In this document: one piece after another, positions 24,168 to 31,805 of the stretch
How positions within the stretch are numbered: position 1 is the first letter of the stretch
Layout: each line of letters opens with the position of its first letter
Assembly (NCBI GenBank): GCA_026645575.1
Contig: JAPKMW010000105.1
Coordinates: forward strand, 1-38,006
Source of the DNA: Caldilineaceae bacterium
GTDB taxonomy: Bacteria > Chloroflexota > Anaerolineae > Caldilineales > Caldilineaceae
DNA: 38,006 nucleotides
Reading direction: 5' to 3'
The notes under the pieces: generated by a model
What the model was told of the DNA's origin: nothing
Databases searched by the model: none
The model's input: only the letters and a program-made list of their open reading frames with translations
Position numbers and translations under genes: made by a program

Positions 24168-26483
24168 TTAGAAAATCGCCTGCACCGCAGGTGACTTCGG
24201 TGAAAAGATCTGCTGTTTGTGGTTGAGCGGAAGCTGGACCCGCACCACGGCGCCCGCGCCCGGCGTCGATGTAATGGTCAAGCGGCCGGCCAATTTTTCC
24301 GCTCGTTCGCGCATGTTGGTCAGCCCCATGCCGCCATTTTCCGTGACCGCTGCCGGGTCAAAGCCGCAGCCGTCGTCGATGATGGCTAATATAACCTCCT
24401 GATCGGTTGCGGCTAATTGCACCGTAACCGTGTCAGCGTTGGCATGTTTGAGCGCATTCGCTAACGCCTCTTGCGCAATCCGATATAAATTCTCCTCTAA
24501 TGTCACCGGTAGTTCTGTAATGATGCCATCGGTGATCAGACGCGCTTCGACACCGGCCCGTTTTTCCACCGCGTTCAATCGTTTGTGCAGTGCGCCGATT
24601 AGCCCCTCTTTTTCCAAATCGGGCGGGCGCAGTTCATAGACCAGGAGGCGCATCTCTTTCAGCGCTTGTTTGGTCACGCCGCTCAACTCGATCAACGGCT
24701 CGGTCAGGTCGGTCAGGCGGCCAGTAAATGCCATCTGTTTCCAGCCTTCGACCAGCAAGGTCTGGCTATAGAGCGCCTGCGTCACCGAATCATGGAGATC
24801 GCGCGCCAGTCGGCTGCGCTCTTCCAGGGCGGCCAACTGTTGCGCTTGGCTGTAGAGCAAGGCGTTTTCAATGGCTACGCCAACCTGGTAGCCAATCGAG
24901 GTCAGCAACGCAATATCCTGGTCACTAAATTGGCGGGAGGCGTAGGTGGTGGCAAAGAGCGTACCGACCAATTTATCCTTGGCGCGCAGTGGTACACTAA
25001 CCAACGAGTGAACGCCCGCCTGCAATATCCCCACCCGCGACAACCGTTTATCATCAGCGATTTCATCCACCACCAACGGTTCACAATGTTGGGCGACAAA
25101 GCCATTGAAGCCTTCGCCTAACGCCAGATCATCCATTTGGGCGGCCACCGTCGGGGGATAACCGCGATGGGCCGCCAATCGTAAATGATCATCCTTGGTA
25201 TTCAGGAGATAGATGCCACCGGCTTCAATCTGTAAGACCTGCAAGGTCTTTTCCAACGAATGATTAAGCGTCTCTTCCAAGTCGAGCGAGCGGTTGACTG
25301 TTTCTGCAATGTCAATCAAGGCCGACAAAACCTTGGTGCGTTCATCGACCCGATTTTCCAGGTCGGCATACGAAGCACGCAACTGGGCTGACATGTGATT
25401 AAATTGGGCGGCCAGCGCTTCCACCTCATCGCCCGTATGGGTGGCAATGGTCTGGGCAAAATCACCTGCCGCCACCTTTTGCGCCGCCCCGATCATATCC
25501 GTAATCGGCTGGATGATGCGCCGCACGCCAATCGACACAAAGAGCGCCGGCGCGATTACACCTAGCACCAGCAGCGCCAGCAGAAACCGTTGGTAGACAT
25601 TGCCCACACCCAGCAACGCCGTCCAGCTTGTCTCCGTCACCAGGCCCCAGTTGCTTCCCGGCACCTGGGCAAAACCGGCGACAATTTCGTAGCCGGTACG
25701 GTCAAGGGTGCGCACCGCCCCGACCCGTTCATTGCCCACCGTACCATTCAACACTGCCTGGCCCAACAATTGTTGCACCACTGGTTCGTCGTTGAAATCT
25801 TCGCCAATGCGATCGCCGTTGGAATGATAGAGAACCCGCCCGGCGCCATCGACCAAATAGGCGATGCCATACCGGCCAAAGCGCAGCCGGACAATGTCGC
25901 CATAAAAGGTGCTAATGCTGGTCGCCCCCACCTGAAACAGCCCCACCAGCGCACCGATCAATTCGTCCTGGCTCCCCAAAATGGGAACGGCGACAGCAAC
26001 GACAGCACTGCCCCCGATTCCGTCATGCAACGTGTCAGAAACGGCGGGTCGCGTGGTGCGTGACATTTCGCGGAAATAGGGGCGTTGCGCCCAGGTTGCG
26101 CCCAGCAAGGAGGGTCGCGCCGGCTCTGCCGCCAACACTTTACCAAAGCTGTTGAGCAGAACCACGCCGCCATCAAAGATCGCCAACCGGTTGCGGGCAC
26201 GGGTCAACGCCGCCTGTTGGTAGATAAGATCCCCTTCGCCCAGCGCCGCATTGTGCACCTCGGCCGTCAACAGCGCGGCATATTCATTGAGCGAGGTGGC
26301 AATCTGACCGGCGGCCAGCCGTGTTACTTCCTCATCGCGCTCGATGATCAGCATCTCGGTCACGCCGCGATAGGCTAGATAATTGACCGCCGCCACGGCA
26401 ACCAGAATCAGCGCCGTCGGCACGAAGGCCCACAAGATGATCTTTTTGCGCAAGCCCAGGTGTCTGTTTTGGAAGAAGCGCAT
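24168..26483 (-). CDS. Membrane sensor histidine kinase (Cache, HAMP, GAF, HisKA_3, HATPase)
   Basis: 771 residues from the ATG at 26483 with GGGAGA upstream; a longer frame to 26528 runs into a repeat. The first membrane segment (IILWAFVPTALILVAVAAVNYL) is followed by a large Cache-type extracellular region (about 35-305), a second segment (FLLALLVLGVIAPALFV), and HAMP to about 385. A GAF domain spans about 400-540, and the dimerisation/phosphoacceptor helix ERSRLARDLHDSVTQ has His564. The ATPase has NALKHA, DDGCGF and GMGLTNMRERA boxes. This is the NarX/DesK-like class. Its partner is the response regulator 16 bp downstream. The binding-protein gene lies upstream. It senses an extracytoplasmic cue, perhaps through that protein (inference). 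Confidence 0.93.
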   Translation of the reverse strand: MRFFQNRHLGLRKKIILWAFVPTALILVAVAAVNYLAYRGVTEMLIIERDEEVTRLAAGQIATSLNEYAALLTAEVHNAALGEGDLIYQQAALTRARNRLAIFDGGVVLLNSFGKVLAAEPARPSLLGATWAQRPYFREMSRTTRPAVSDTLHDGIGGSAVVAVAVPILGSQDELIGALVGLFQVGATSISTFYGDIVRLRFGRYGIAYLVDGAGRVLYHSNGDRIGEDFNDEPVVQQLLGQAVLNGTVGNERVGAVRTLDRTGYEIVAGFAQVPGSNWGLVTETSWTALLGVGNVYQRFLLALLVLGVIAPALFVSIGVRRIIQPITDMIGAAQKVAAGDFAQTIATHTGDEVEALAAQFNHMSAQLRASYADLENRVDERTKVLSALIDIAETVNRSLDLEETLNHSLEKTLQVLQIEAGGIYLLNTKDDHLRLAAHRGYPPTVAAQMDDLALGEGFNGFVAQHCEPLVVDEIADDKRLSRVGILQAGVHSLVSVPLRAKDKLVGTLFATTYASRQFSDQDIALLTSIGYQVGVAIENALLYSQAQQLAALEERSRLARDLHDSVTQALYSQTLLVEGWKQMAFTGRLTDLTEPLIELSGVTKQALKEMRLLVYELRPPDLEKEGLIGALHKRLNAVEKRAGVEARLITDGIITELPVTLEENLYRIAQEALANALKHANADTVTVQLAATDQEVILAIIDDGCGFDPAAVTENGGMGLTNMRERAEKLAGRLTITSTPGAGAVVRVQLPLNHKQQIFSPKSPAVQAIF

Positions 26484-26508
26484 AGACCGTTCGTCTCCCT
26501 GGTCGTGA

Positions 26509-26556
26509 AGAGATAGAGAGATTAACACCGCACAAATCTCTCAATCTCTCTATCTC
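26509..26556. repeat. Word-repeat hairpin related to 16118-16183
   Basis: AGAGATAGAGAGATT (26509-26523) pairs with AATCTCTCTATCTC (26543-26556), and an extra AATCTCT copy lies at 26535-26541. The words GAGATT and AATCTCT are shared with the repeat at 16118-16183. It fills the gap between the binding-protein gene and the kinase gene of one presumed operon. Confidence 0.7.
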
Positions 26557-26567
26557 ACCCTAACGAC

Positions 26568-28010
26568 TTACTCAGCAAACTGCGGCGGTTGCTGGCGCTG
26601 GTTGATCTGCGCACAAACCGTGCGCAGGTAAGTGACGGGCGCACGGCCCAGGGTAAAAATCCTATCAAAGGCTGCTGCTACCTTGGGCTGTACCTCGGCC
26701 ATATTATCGGCGATTTCAGCCGTCACGGAATAGCCCTGGAAATGGCTATCGGCAAAGACCGCCAGGTCGATCTCCTGCGCCTGCACGGGGAAGGCCGCCT
26801 GGACAAAGGCAATCCAAGCCTTCACTAGCGACGCTCGCGCCGGTTGCAACAGATCGGCCTCAGCCAATGCTAAGCCATAGGCCGGCCCGGTGAGAAATTT
26901 CACCAGATCCCAGGCGGCGTCCGGGTAGACCGTGCCGGCATAGATGCCATAGCCGTCAGAGGTGGCTAAGGTGACGCGGCGCTCCGGTCCTGTTGGCATA
27001 GGGGCGACACCGACGCGAAAATCGGCGTTTTGCAAAATCTCTTTGAGGCCCCACGACCCCTCTTCCACCATTGCCACCCGTTGGTTAATAAAAGCGCTGC
27101 GCGGCGACATATACTGGACATCGGGGAAAGTGGCAATGACCCGTTCATCCCACATGGCGGCGCGCAACCATTCAAGCGCCGCCAATGCACTCGGCTTGTC
27201 GAGGGTGCAATTGGTCGGATCATCGGGCGCGACAAAATGACCGCCCCAGCCGTTGACATGGATCTGGATACGATCCCAGGCAATATCGACCATGCCGCCC
27301 CAGCCCTCGCGTTGACCGTCGCTGTTGTCGCGGCTGAGTTGGCGCATGGCGGTCAAATACTCAGTATAGCGCCACACTGCGGTGGGGTAGGCAAGGCCGG
27401 CTTGATCAAAGAGATCCTTGTTGTAATAAAGCGCAACGGCGCCATGATACTTGGGCAGACCAAATTGGCGGCCATCGCGCAAGAAAAAGGCGCGATACTG
27501 GGCTGGATCCCACTCCGCAATGGTGGCGTCGTCGAGATCCATGGCGACGTAGGGACGTAGATCCAGCATCTGGCCTTGTTGCGCCCAGGTCGGGAAAAAG
27601 GTGGAGCCGCCCCAAAAGACATCCGGCGCCGTGCCGGCAGCCATCTCGGCTAACATGGTCTCTGGCAGTTGTTCGGGGTCAGGGGTGAAAAAGACGCGAA
27701 TATCGGGGTGGGTTTCGTGGAACTGCGCCAGCATCTCTTCGACCAGATCGGGGAACCAGTCGGTGCGCCAGTCCTGGTAGACTAGTTGCATCTCTTCGCG
27801 CACCAGCGGATCTTGCCTCGTTACCGCCAACCCCACGCCAGCGCTATTGCTTCCCGGTACAAACGGCTGGTCGGCGGCGGCGCAAGCGTTCATTGCCAAG
27901 CCTGCCGTCAATAGGACGCCAAAACGCAAAAAAGCGCGCCGGCTATAGCGCGCCGTGGGACTTGTGGGCGACGAAGCGGGGGCGTACTGCGATCTGGCAT
28001 TCATCTGCAT
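26568..28010 (-). CDS. Family 1 extracellular solute-binding lipoprotein, Tat-type signal, no adjacent permeases
   Basis: 480 residues. A twin-arginine motif YSRRAFLRFGVLL and a lipobox LAMNAC (Cys43) show a Tat-exported lipoprotein; the signal also fits a start at M3. The mature part follows the sugar-binding family 1: DWFPDLVEEMLAQFHETHPDIRV, the AAGTAPDVFWGG hinge, TWAQQGQMLDLRPYV, GLPKYHGAVALYYNKDLFDQAGLAYP, and a later AFINQRVAMVEEGSWGLKEI. It likely binds a carbohydrate. No permease or ATPase lies nearby. Instead the kinase and regulator genes follow on the same strand, so it may serve sensing, or share an importer encoded elsewhere. The region 28011-28267 upstream has no gene and should carry the promoter. 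Confidence 0.88.
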   Translation of the reverse strand: MQMNARSQYAPASSPTSPTARYSRRAFLRFGVLLTAGLAMNACAAADQPFVPGSNSAGVGLAVTRQDPLVREEMQLVYQDWRTDWFPDLVEEMLAQFHETHPDIRVFFTPDPEQLPETMLAEMAAGTAPDVFWGGSTFFPTWAQQGQMLDLRPYVAMDLDDATIAEWDPAQYRAFFLRDGRQFGLPKYHGAVALYYNKDLFDQAGLAYPTAVWRYTEYLTAMRQLSRDNSDGQREGWGGMVDIAWDRIQIHVNGWGGHFVAPDDPTNCTLDKPSALAALEWLRAAMWDERVIATFPDVQYMSPRSAFINQRVAMVEEGSWGLKEILQNADFRVGVAPMPTGPERRVTLATSDGYGIYAGTVYPDAAWDLVKFLTGPAYGLALAEADLLQPARASLVKAWIAFVQAAFPVQAQEIDLAVFADSHFQGYSVTAEIADNMAEVQPKVAAAFDRIFTLGRAPVTYLRTVCAQINQRQQPPQFAE

Positions 28011-28267
28011 GGTTCGTCTGCTTTGCTCTTTTCAACAACAGTGCTGATCCATCATCCTGCAATGGGTTGTTCCAATTGCGCAAGGGATCCGCCGAACGCC
28101 ATGCTACACTACGAACAACTCGCCATGAAGTTGCAAACGCGTCGGCAAGGGATGCCAGGTTTTTGATGAAACCACTACCCAGTATAGCTCTACGGCGCCC
28201 GCTGCATAAGCGCGAACATTACAATTACCACTCGACCCCCCTTTTTGATTGACTTGTCGATAGCGTC

Positions 28268-29407
28268 TCACCACAGGCCGACCCGCACACGGGCGAAATA
28301 GTCCCAATCCCAAACCGCACCCCAACCTGGTTCGTTGGGTGGTGTGATCCGGCCCTGCTGGGGCACGGGCGGGTTGAGCAGGCCGATTTCTTTGCCTCGT
28401 TCATCACGACTGCCGCCGGGGAAATATTCGTAATAGCTTGTATTCTGGATGGCGCAGACGAGATGGGCATGAACCAGGCCAAACAAGCCGCCGGGACCAT
28501 TCAGCTCGATCCGCTGTCCATGCAATTCGGCCAGGTGCGCCAGTTTGAGTGTCTGGGTGACGCCGTGACGAGCATTGGCGCGTAAATCGTCGGTGGCGCC
28601 GCTAATCAGCCAGCGGGCGCTCAATTGCAGGTCGTGCATGAGCGTTTCGGGCGCCAGAATCGGAATATCCAATGTCGCGCACAGTTGCTGCAACTGCCCC
28701 TGTTCGCAATCGGCCAGCGGCTCTTCAAACCACCCATAGCCCAGTTCCTCCAGCGCCCGCCCTACGCGCAACGCCTCTTGCCAAGTGTAATGACAAAGCG
28801 CAGCGTCATGGAGCAGATCGATCCCGTCGCCGACAGCGTGGCGAATCGCCTGAAACCCAGCGATATTCTCCCCGGCGCGCCCACGAAAGTGATCTTTCAC
28901 CGCCGGAAAACCAGCGGCTACGGCTGCCTGCGTATCTTCGATAGCGGCTTCAATGGTGGCGCCACCAAAGTTATAGTAGGCCGGGCAACTGTTACGCGCG
29001 CGGCCCAACAGCGCATAGACCGGCAACCCGGCCACCTTGCCGGCAATATCCCAGAGACAGTTGTCAAAGGCGCCAAACCAGCCGGGGCGACTAAACATGG
29101 TGCGCGTGGCAACATTGAGCTTGGCGTTGAGCCGTTCGCGATCCAGCGGGTCTGCGCCAATGGTGAGTAGGCGCAATTGCCCCAATTCTTCTTTGCGCAT
29201 CGTCGTATAGCGGGCGTCGCCGACGGTGCAGATTCCCTCTACCCCTTCGTCAGTGCGGACATGGAGAACATGGATCGCCTCTTGCGTACGCTGTTGGCGT
29301 GTGGGCAGCCAGCGGCGATAAGCGCCCTGTTCCTCTTCCACCAGATCAAAGGTAGCCGTATTGCCGGGCAGTTCAAAGATGGAGAGGGCAATCGACTGAA
29401 TTATCAT
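28268..29407 (-). CDS. Mandelate racemase/muconate lactonizing enzyme family protein (sugar-acid dehydratase-like)
   Basis: 379 residues from the ATG at 29407, with a GGGA seven bases upstream; a frame back to 29443 covers an operator-like palindrome. The N-terminal capping domain is followed by an enolase-superfamily barrel. Putative metal ligands are Asp in DLLHDAALCHY, Glu in YGWFEEPL and Glu in ILAPETL. A general-base lysine is seen in AVKDHFRG, though the second lysine of the usual KxK is His. Members remove or move protons next to a carboxylate and often dehydrate sugar acids; the exact substrate is not readable. It lies downstream of the dehydrogenase and isomerase genes but after a terminator, so it is probably transcribed on its own. 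Confidence 0.88.
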   Translation of the reverse strand: MIIQSIALSIFELPGNTATFDLVEEEQGAYRRWLPTRQQRTQEAIHVLHVRTDEGVEGICTVGDARYTTMRKEELGQLRLLTIGADPLDRERLNAKLNVATRTMFSRPGWFGAFDNCLWDIAGKVAGLPVYALLGRARNSCPAYYNFGGATIEAAIEDTQAAVAAGFPAVKDHFRGRAGENIAGFQAIRHAVGDGIDLLHDAALCHYTWQEALRVGRALEELGYGWFEEPLADCEQGQLQQLCATLDIPILAPETLMHDLQLSARWLISGATDDLRANARHGVTQTLKLAHLAELHGQRIELNGPGGLFGLVHAHLVCAIQNTSYYEYFPGGSRDERGKEIGLLNPPVPQQGRITPPNEPGWGAVWDWDYFARVRVGLW

Positions 29408-29432
29408 GACAGTTCCCTTTCTTTTCGTGCGA

Positions 29433-29451
29433 ATGACAAGCATCTTGTCAT
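29433..29451. promoter_or_regulatory. 19-bp palindrome (operator-like) before the dehydratase-like gene
   Basis: ATGACAAG and CTTGTCAT are exact inverses around a CAT spacer, 25 bp upstream of the ATG at 29407. The half-site word CATCTTGTCAT also appears in the repeat between the binding-protein and permease genes at 33695-33726, so the two halves of the locus may share a regulator. Confidence 0.5.
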
Positions 29452-29463
29452 AAACCTGGTGGC

Positions 29464-29501
29464 AATAAAAAGGCCAGTTTCATGTTGTCATGATACTGGC
29501 C
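29464..29501 (-). terminator. Intrinsic terminator after the MDR dehydrogenase gene
   Basis: GGCCAGTTTCATG (29472-29484) and CATGATACTGGCC (29489-29501) form a 13-bp stem with one mismatch and a TTGT loop. On the minus strand it ends in a T run (TTTTTATT). Confidence 0.85.
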
Positions 29502-29572
29502 AATCAACGCTTGCGGGAGTGAATTTTCTCACGGACCGATGTGCGTTTCCTCGTGCAGGTTGATGAGTTGGA

Positions 29573-30559
29573 TCATAAATTGAAACGGCGCCAATCGAAC
29601 ATCGGGGCCAGCACGGTGAGGCGGCGATGGAGAATATCCTGATAGGCGCCTTGGGCTTGCTGTGGATCCATCAACTCATAAAGCCCATCCACCTTGACCC
29701 GCCCTTCATGCAACCATTGGAGACCAGCCTCATAATTTTCAAAGATGCTGCCGCGGCGGAAGGTCGTTGGGTGATTGGGCAGTTGCCACTCCCAGCCGCT
29801 GCGCACGGTGAGATAGTTGAAGAAGATCAGCCGTAACAGTTCATGGGCGGTGGCGTTGTTGCGCTGCGACCAGGGGGCGCCGATCTGGCTCAGTTCGCCA
29901 TACTTTTGCAAGACGTGACAGCCATCAACCGCCGCTTGCTCATGGCCGGAACATTCCAACTGGAGCGCTACCTGCCCAGTCACAGTTGGGTCTTCTTTGG
30001 GCACGCCGGCATAGACCCGATTCAAACCGACATGGTGCGCCAACTCCTGCCGCGTCGGGTCGGGATCGATTGCTAGCACGCGATAGCCGCAGGACTGAAA
30101 AATTTGCGCCCCCAGGTTGCCGACCGGCCCCAGCCCCGTTACCATCACTAGCGCCGGTGGACGAGCAACGGTGGTTGATAGGGTCGCCATTGTGACGCCC
30201 ATCAACCGGGTGAAAACTGCCCACTCTGGCGCCAAACCCGTGGGTACGGCCACGGTTTCCGTCACCGGAAAACGCTGATAGGAGCGATGGCGGCCCATAC
30301 AAAAGCGCAGGTCGCCCACCTTCACCCCGTCTACCTCTGCGCCAACCCGCTCCACGGCAAAAATCGCCGCATACCCAGGCTGACGCGGAAACTGTTGTCC
30401 GATATAGGCGCCGTTGAGTTCGGTGCCGGGGCTGGCCAACGTCACCAGCGAACGACCGGCGATTTCATTGGGGCCTGGCTCCCGCGACTCATCGGAGACA
30501 GGCAGCAGTTCGGCTTGTTCACGCGCCGTAAAGGTGATGGCATAGATCGCGTTGCTCAT
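29573..30559 (-). CDS. Medium-chain dehydrogenase/reductase (zinc-free-looking)
   Basis: 328 residues. The start overlaps the stop of the upstream isomerase gene as ATGA (30556-30559), so the two are coupled. The Rossmann fold has MVTGLGPVGNLGAQIFQSCGYRVLAIDPD, typical NAD(P) binding with an acidic end that favours NAD. The catalytic part has VTLASPGTELNGAYIG where zinc enzymes have a Cys, and the Cys4 structural-zinc lobe is absent. It therefore resembles the SPGTEL subgroup (BchC/threonine-dehydrogenase-like sugar dehydrogenases). It probably oxidises a hydroxyl of the sugar processed here. The terminator follows directly. Confidence 0.85.
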   Translation of the reverse strand: MSNAIYAITFTAREQAELLPVSDESREPGPNEIAGRSLVTLASPGTELNGAYIGQQFPRQPGYAAIFAVERVGAEVDGVKVGDLRFCMGRHRSYQRFPVTETVAVPTGLAPEWAVFTRLMGVTMATLSTTVARPPALVMVTGLGPVGNLGAQIFQSCGYRVLAIDPDPTRQELAHHVGLNRVYAGVPKEDPTVTGQVALQLECSGHEQAAVDGCHVLQKYGELSQIGAPWSQRNNATAHELLRLIFFNYLTVRSGWEWQLPNHPTTFRRGSIFENYEAGLQWLHEGRVKVDGLYELMDPQQAQGAYQDILHRRLTVLAPMFDWRRFNL

Positions 30560-31389
30560 AGCAGAATTCCTTCTTCTTGGGCGACGGCGCGCACATGGGC
30601 CGCGGCCAAATCATATTCAGTTTCATTTGGTAAATGTTCCAACATGATGGGGAGGGTCGGCTCCAGGCGGTTCAATTCACGCAAGAGGGTGTGTAGATCC
30701 AAGCCGCCCGTTCCTGGTCGCGCCTCATCCAGATGAACCGTCAAGCGGTTCGCCAGTTGAATATCTTTGATATGAACGCTGCGCATTTGCGGCCCTAGGG
30801 CGGCAATAGCAGCGCGAATCAAATCGCCGTTGCGGAAATAGCGCTGCGGGCTGTTGATTAGATTGACCGGGTCAAAGTGGACGCCGCAGCCGGGGCGGTC
30901 AATGGCTTGCAGTAGGCGTTGGTAGCTTTCAACCGAATCGGGATACATCCACGGCATGGTCTCCAGCGCGTAGACGGTTTCGCGCGGTTGCACGGCGTCG
31001 ATAATCTCGCGTGTGGTCGCCACGATCATGGCAAAGGTCTCTTCCGTCAGGTCAGCGGGGTGGGGGCCATCCCACTTTTCGCCGCGCGAGCCGACAATAT
31101 TGACACAACAACGCGCGCCAATGCGCTCGGCTAATACGAGAGCGGCTTTACATTTGTCAAGCGCCGCCGCCCGCGTCGCCGGGTCGGGGCTGAGCGGATT
31201 ACTCCACGCCCCGACTTCGGCAATCACAATGCCGGCGGCTTGCGCAGCTTGGCGATAAGCGGCAATCAGGCCAAGATCAGCATCGGCTTTCACCGGACAA
31301 TAGGCGGCCTGATACCCTTTGGCTTGGACAGCCGCCGCCCAGCTTTGGGGATCGTTGTATGTTTGGAAGAGAGGCGCACCAAGACGCAT
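30556..31389 (-). CDS. Sugar phosphate isomerase/epimerase (AP-endonuclease 2 TIM barrel)
   Basis: 277 residues, normal for the family. Metal ligands are likely Glu in YALETMPWMYP, Asp in CGVHFDPVNLI, His in SVHIKDI and Glu in IMLEHLPN, in the usual order. The N-terminus starts directly with the first strand (MRLGAPLF). It is first in an operon with the dehydrogenase (4-bp overlap). Such proteins isomerise or epimerise keto-sugars or inositols; the context supports a sugar-derived substrate. The start lies 17 bp after a TTGAGT-TAGAAA promoter-like pair, and a palindrome lies further upstream. Confidence 0.88.
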   Translation of the reverse strand: MRLGAPLFQTYNDPQSWAAAVQAKGYQAAYCPVKADADLGLIAAYRQAAQAAGIVIAEVGAWSNPLSPDPATRAAALDKCKAALVLAERIGARCCVNIVGSRGEKWDGPHPADLTEETFAMIVATTREIIDAVQPRETVYALETMPWMYPDSVESYQRLLQAIDRPGCGVHFDPVNLINSPQRYFRNGDLIRAAIAALGPQMRSVHIKDIQLANRLTVHLDEARPGTGGLDLHTLLRELNRLEPTLPIMLEHLPNETEYDLAAAHVRAVAQEEGILL

Positions 31390-31456
31390 ACGGTGTTCTT
31401 TCTAGTCGTTGCCTGTTGTTGACTCAATTTGGCTAGGGTTGTGGTTTCCTGCCCAT

Positions 31457-31524
31457 CTCACTGCGAATCAGAGGATTCGCGAATTATAAGGATGTGATTC
31501 GTGAATCCTCTGATTCGCAGTGAG
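31457..31524. repeat. 28-bp inverted repeat with self-palindromic arms
   Basis: The arms 31457-31484 and 31497-31524 match at 27 of 28 positions with a 12-base loop. Each arm contains its own palindrome (GCGAATC-AGAG-GATTCGC in the left arm), so both a long hairpin and two small ones can form. It lies between the divergent catabolic and transport operons. Confidence 0.8.
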
Positions 31525-31616
31525 AATTCGCTAGCTTGATTCTACTGTAGAGTACCCACGCCACCAAATTGAAATAAGCCAGCACGAACGCCAATTGCCC
31601 CACGCGAAAATCCAGT

Positions 31617-31645
31617 TTGCGCAATAAAAAGGTCTCAGGTACAAT
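31617..31645 (+). promoter_or_regulatory. Candidate promoter of the ABC importer operon
   Basis: TTGCGC (31617-31622) and TACAAT (31640-31645) are 17 bp apart, giving a leader of about 150 bases before the ATG at 31806. No gene is seen in 31525-31805. Confidence 0.5.
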
Positions 31646-31805
31646 GGGTTCGCACCACAAATGCAATTGAATTACCCCTTACCATTTCATTTTTTCCCAA
31701 ACCCGGTTGTCATGCAAGCGCAAGGGCTTATCGGCAAAAAATCACCAGAGCAACCGCCGTTGCCCAGCGTTCAGTTGATAACCCACTACCAAAGGAGTGC
31801 ATGGT

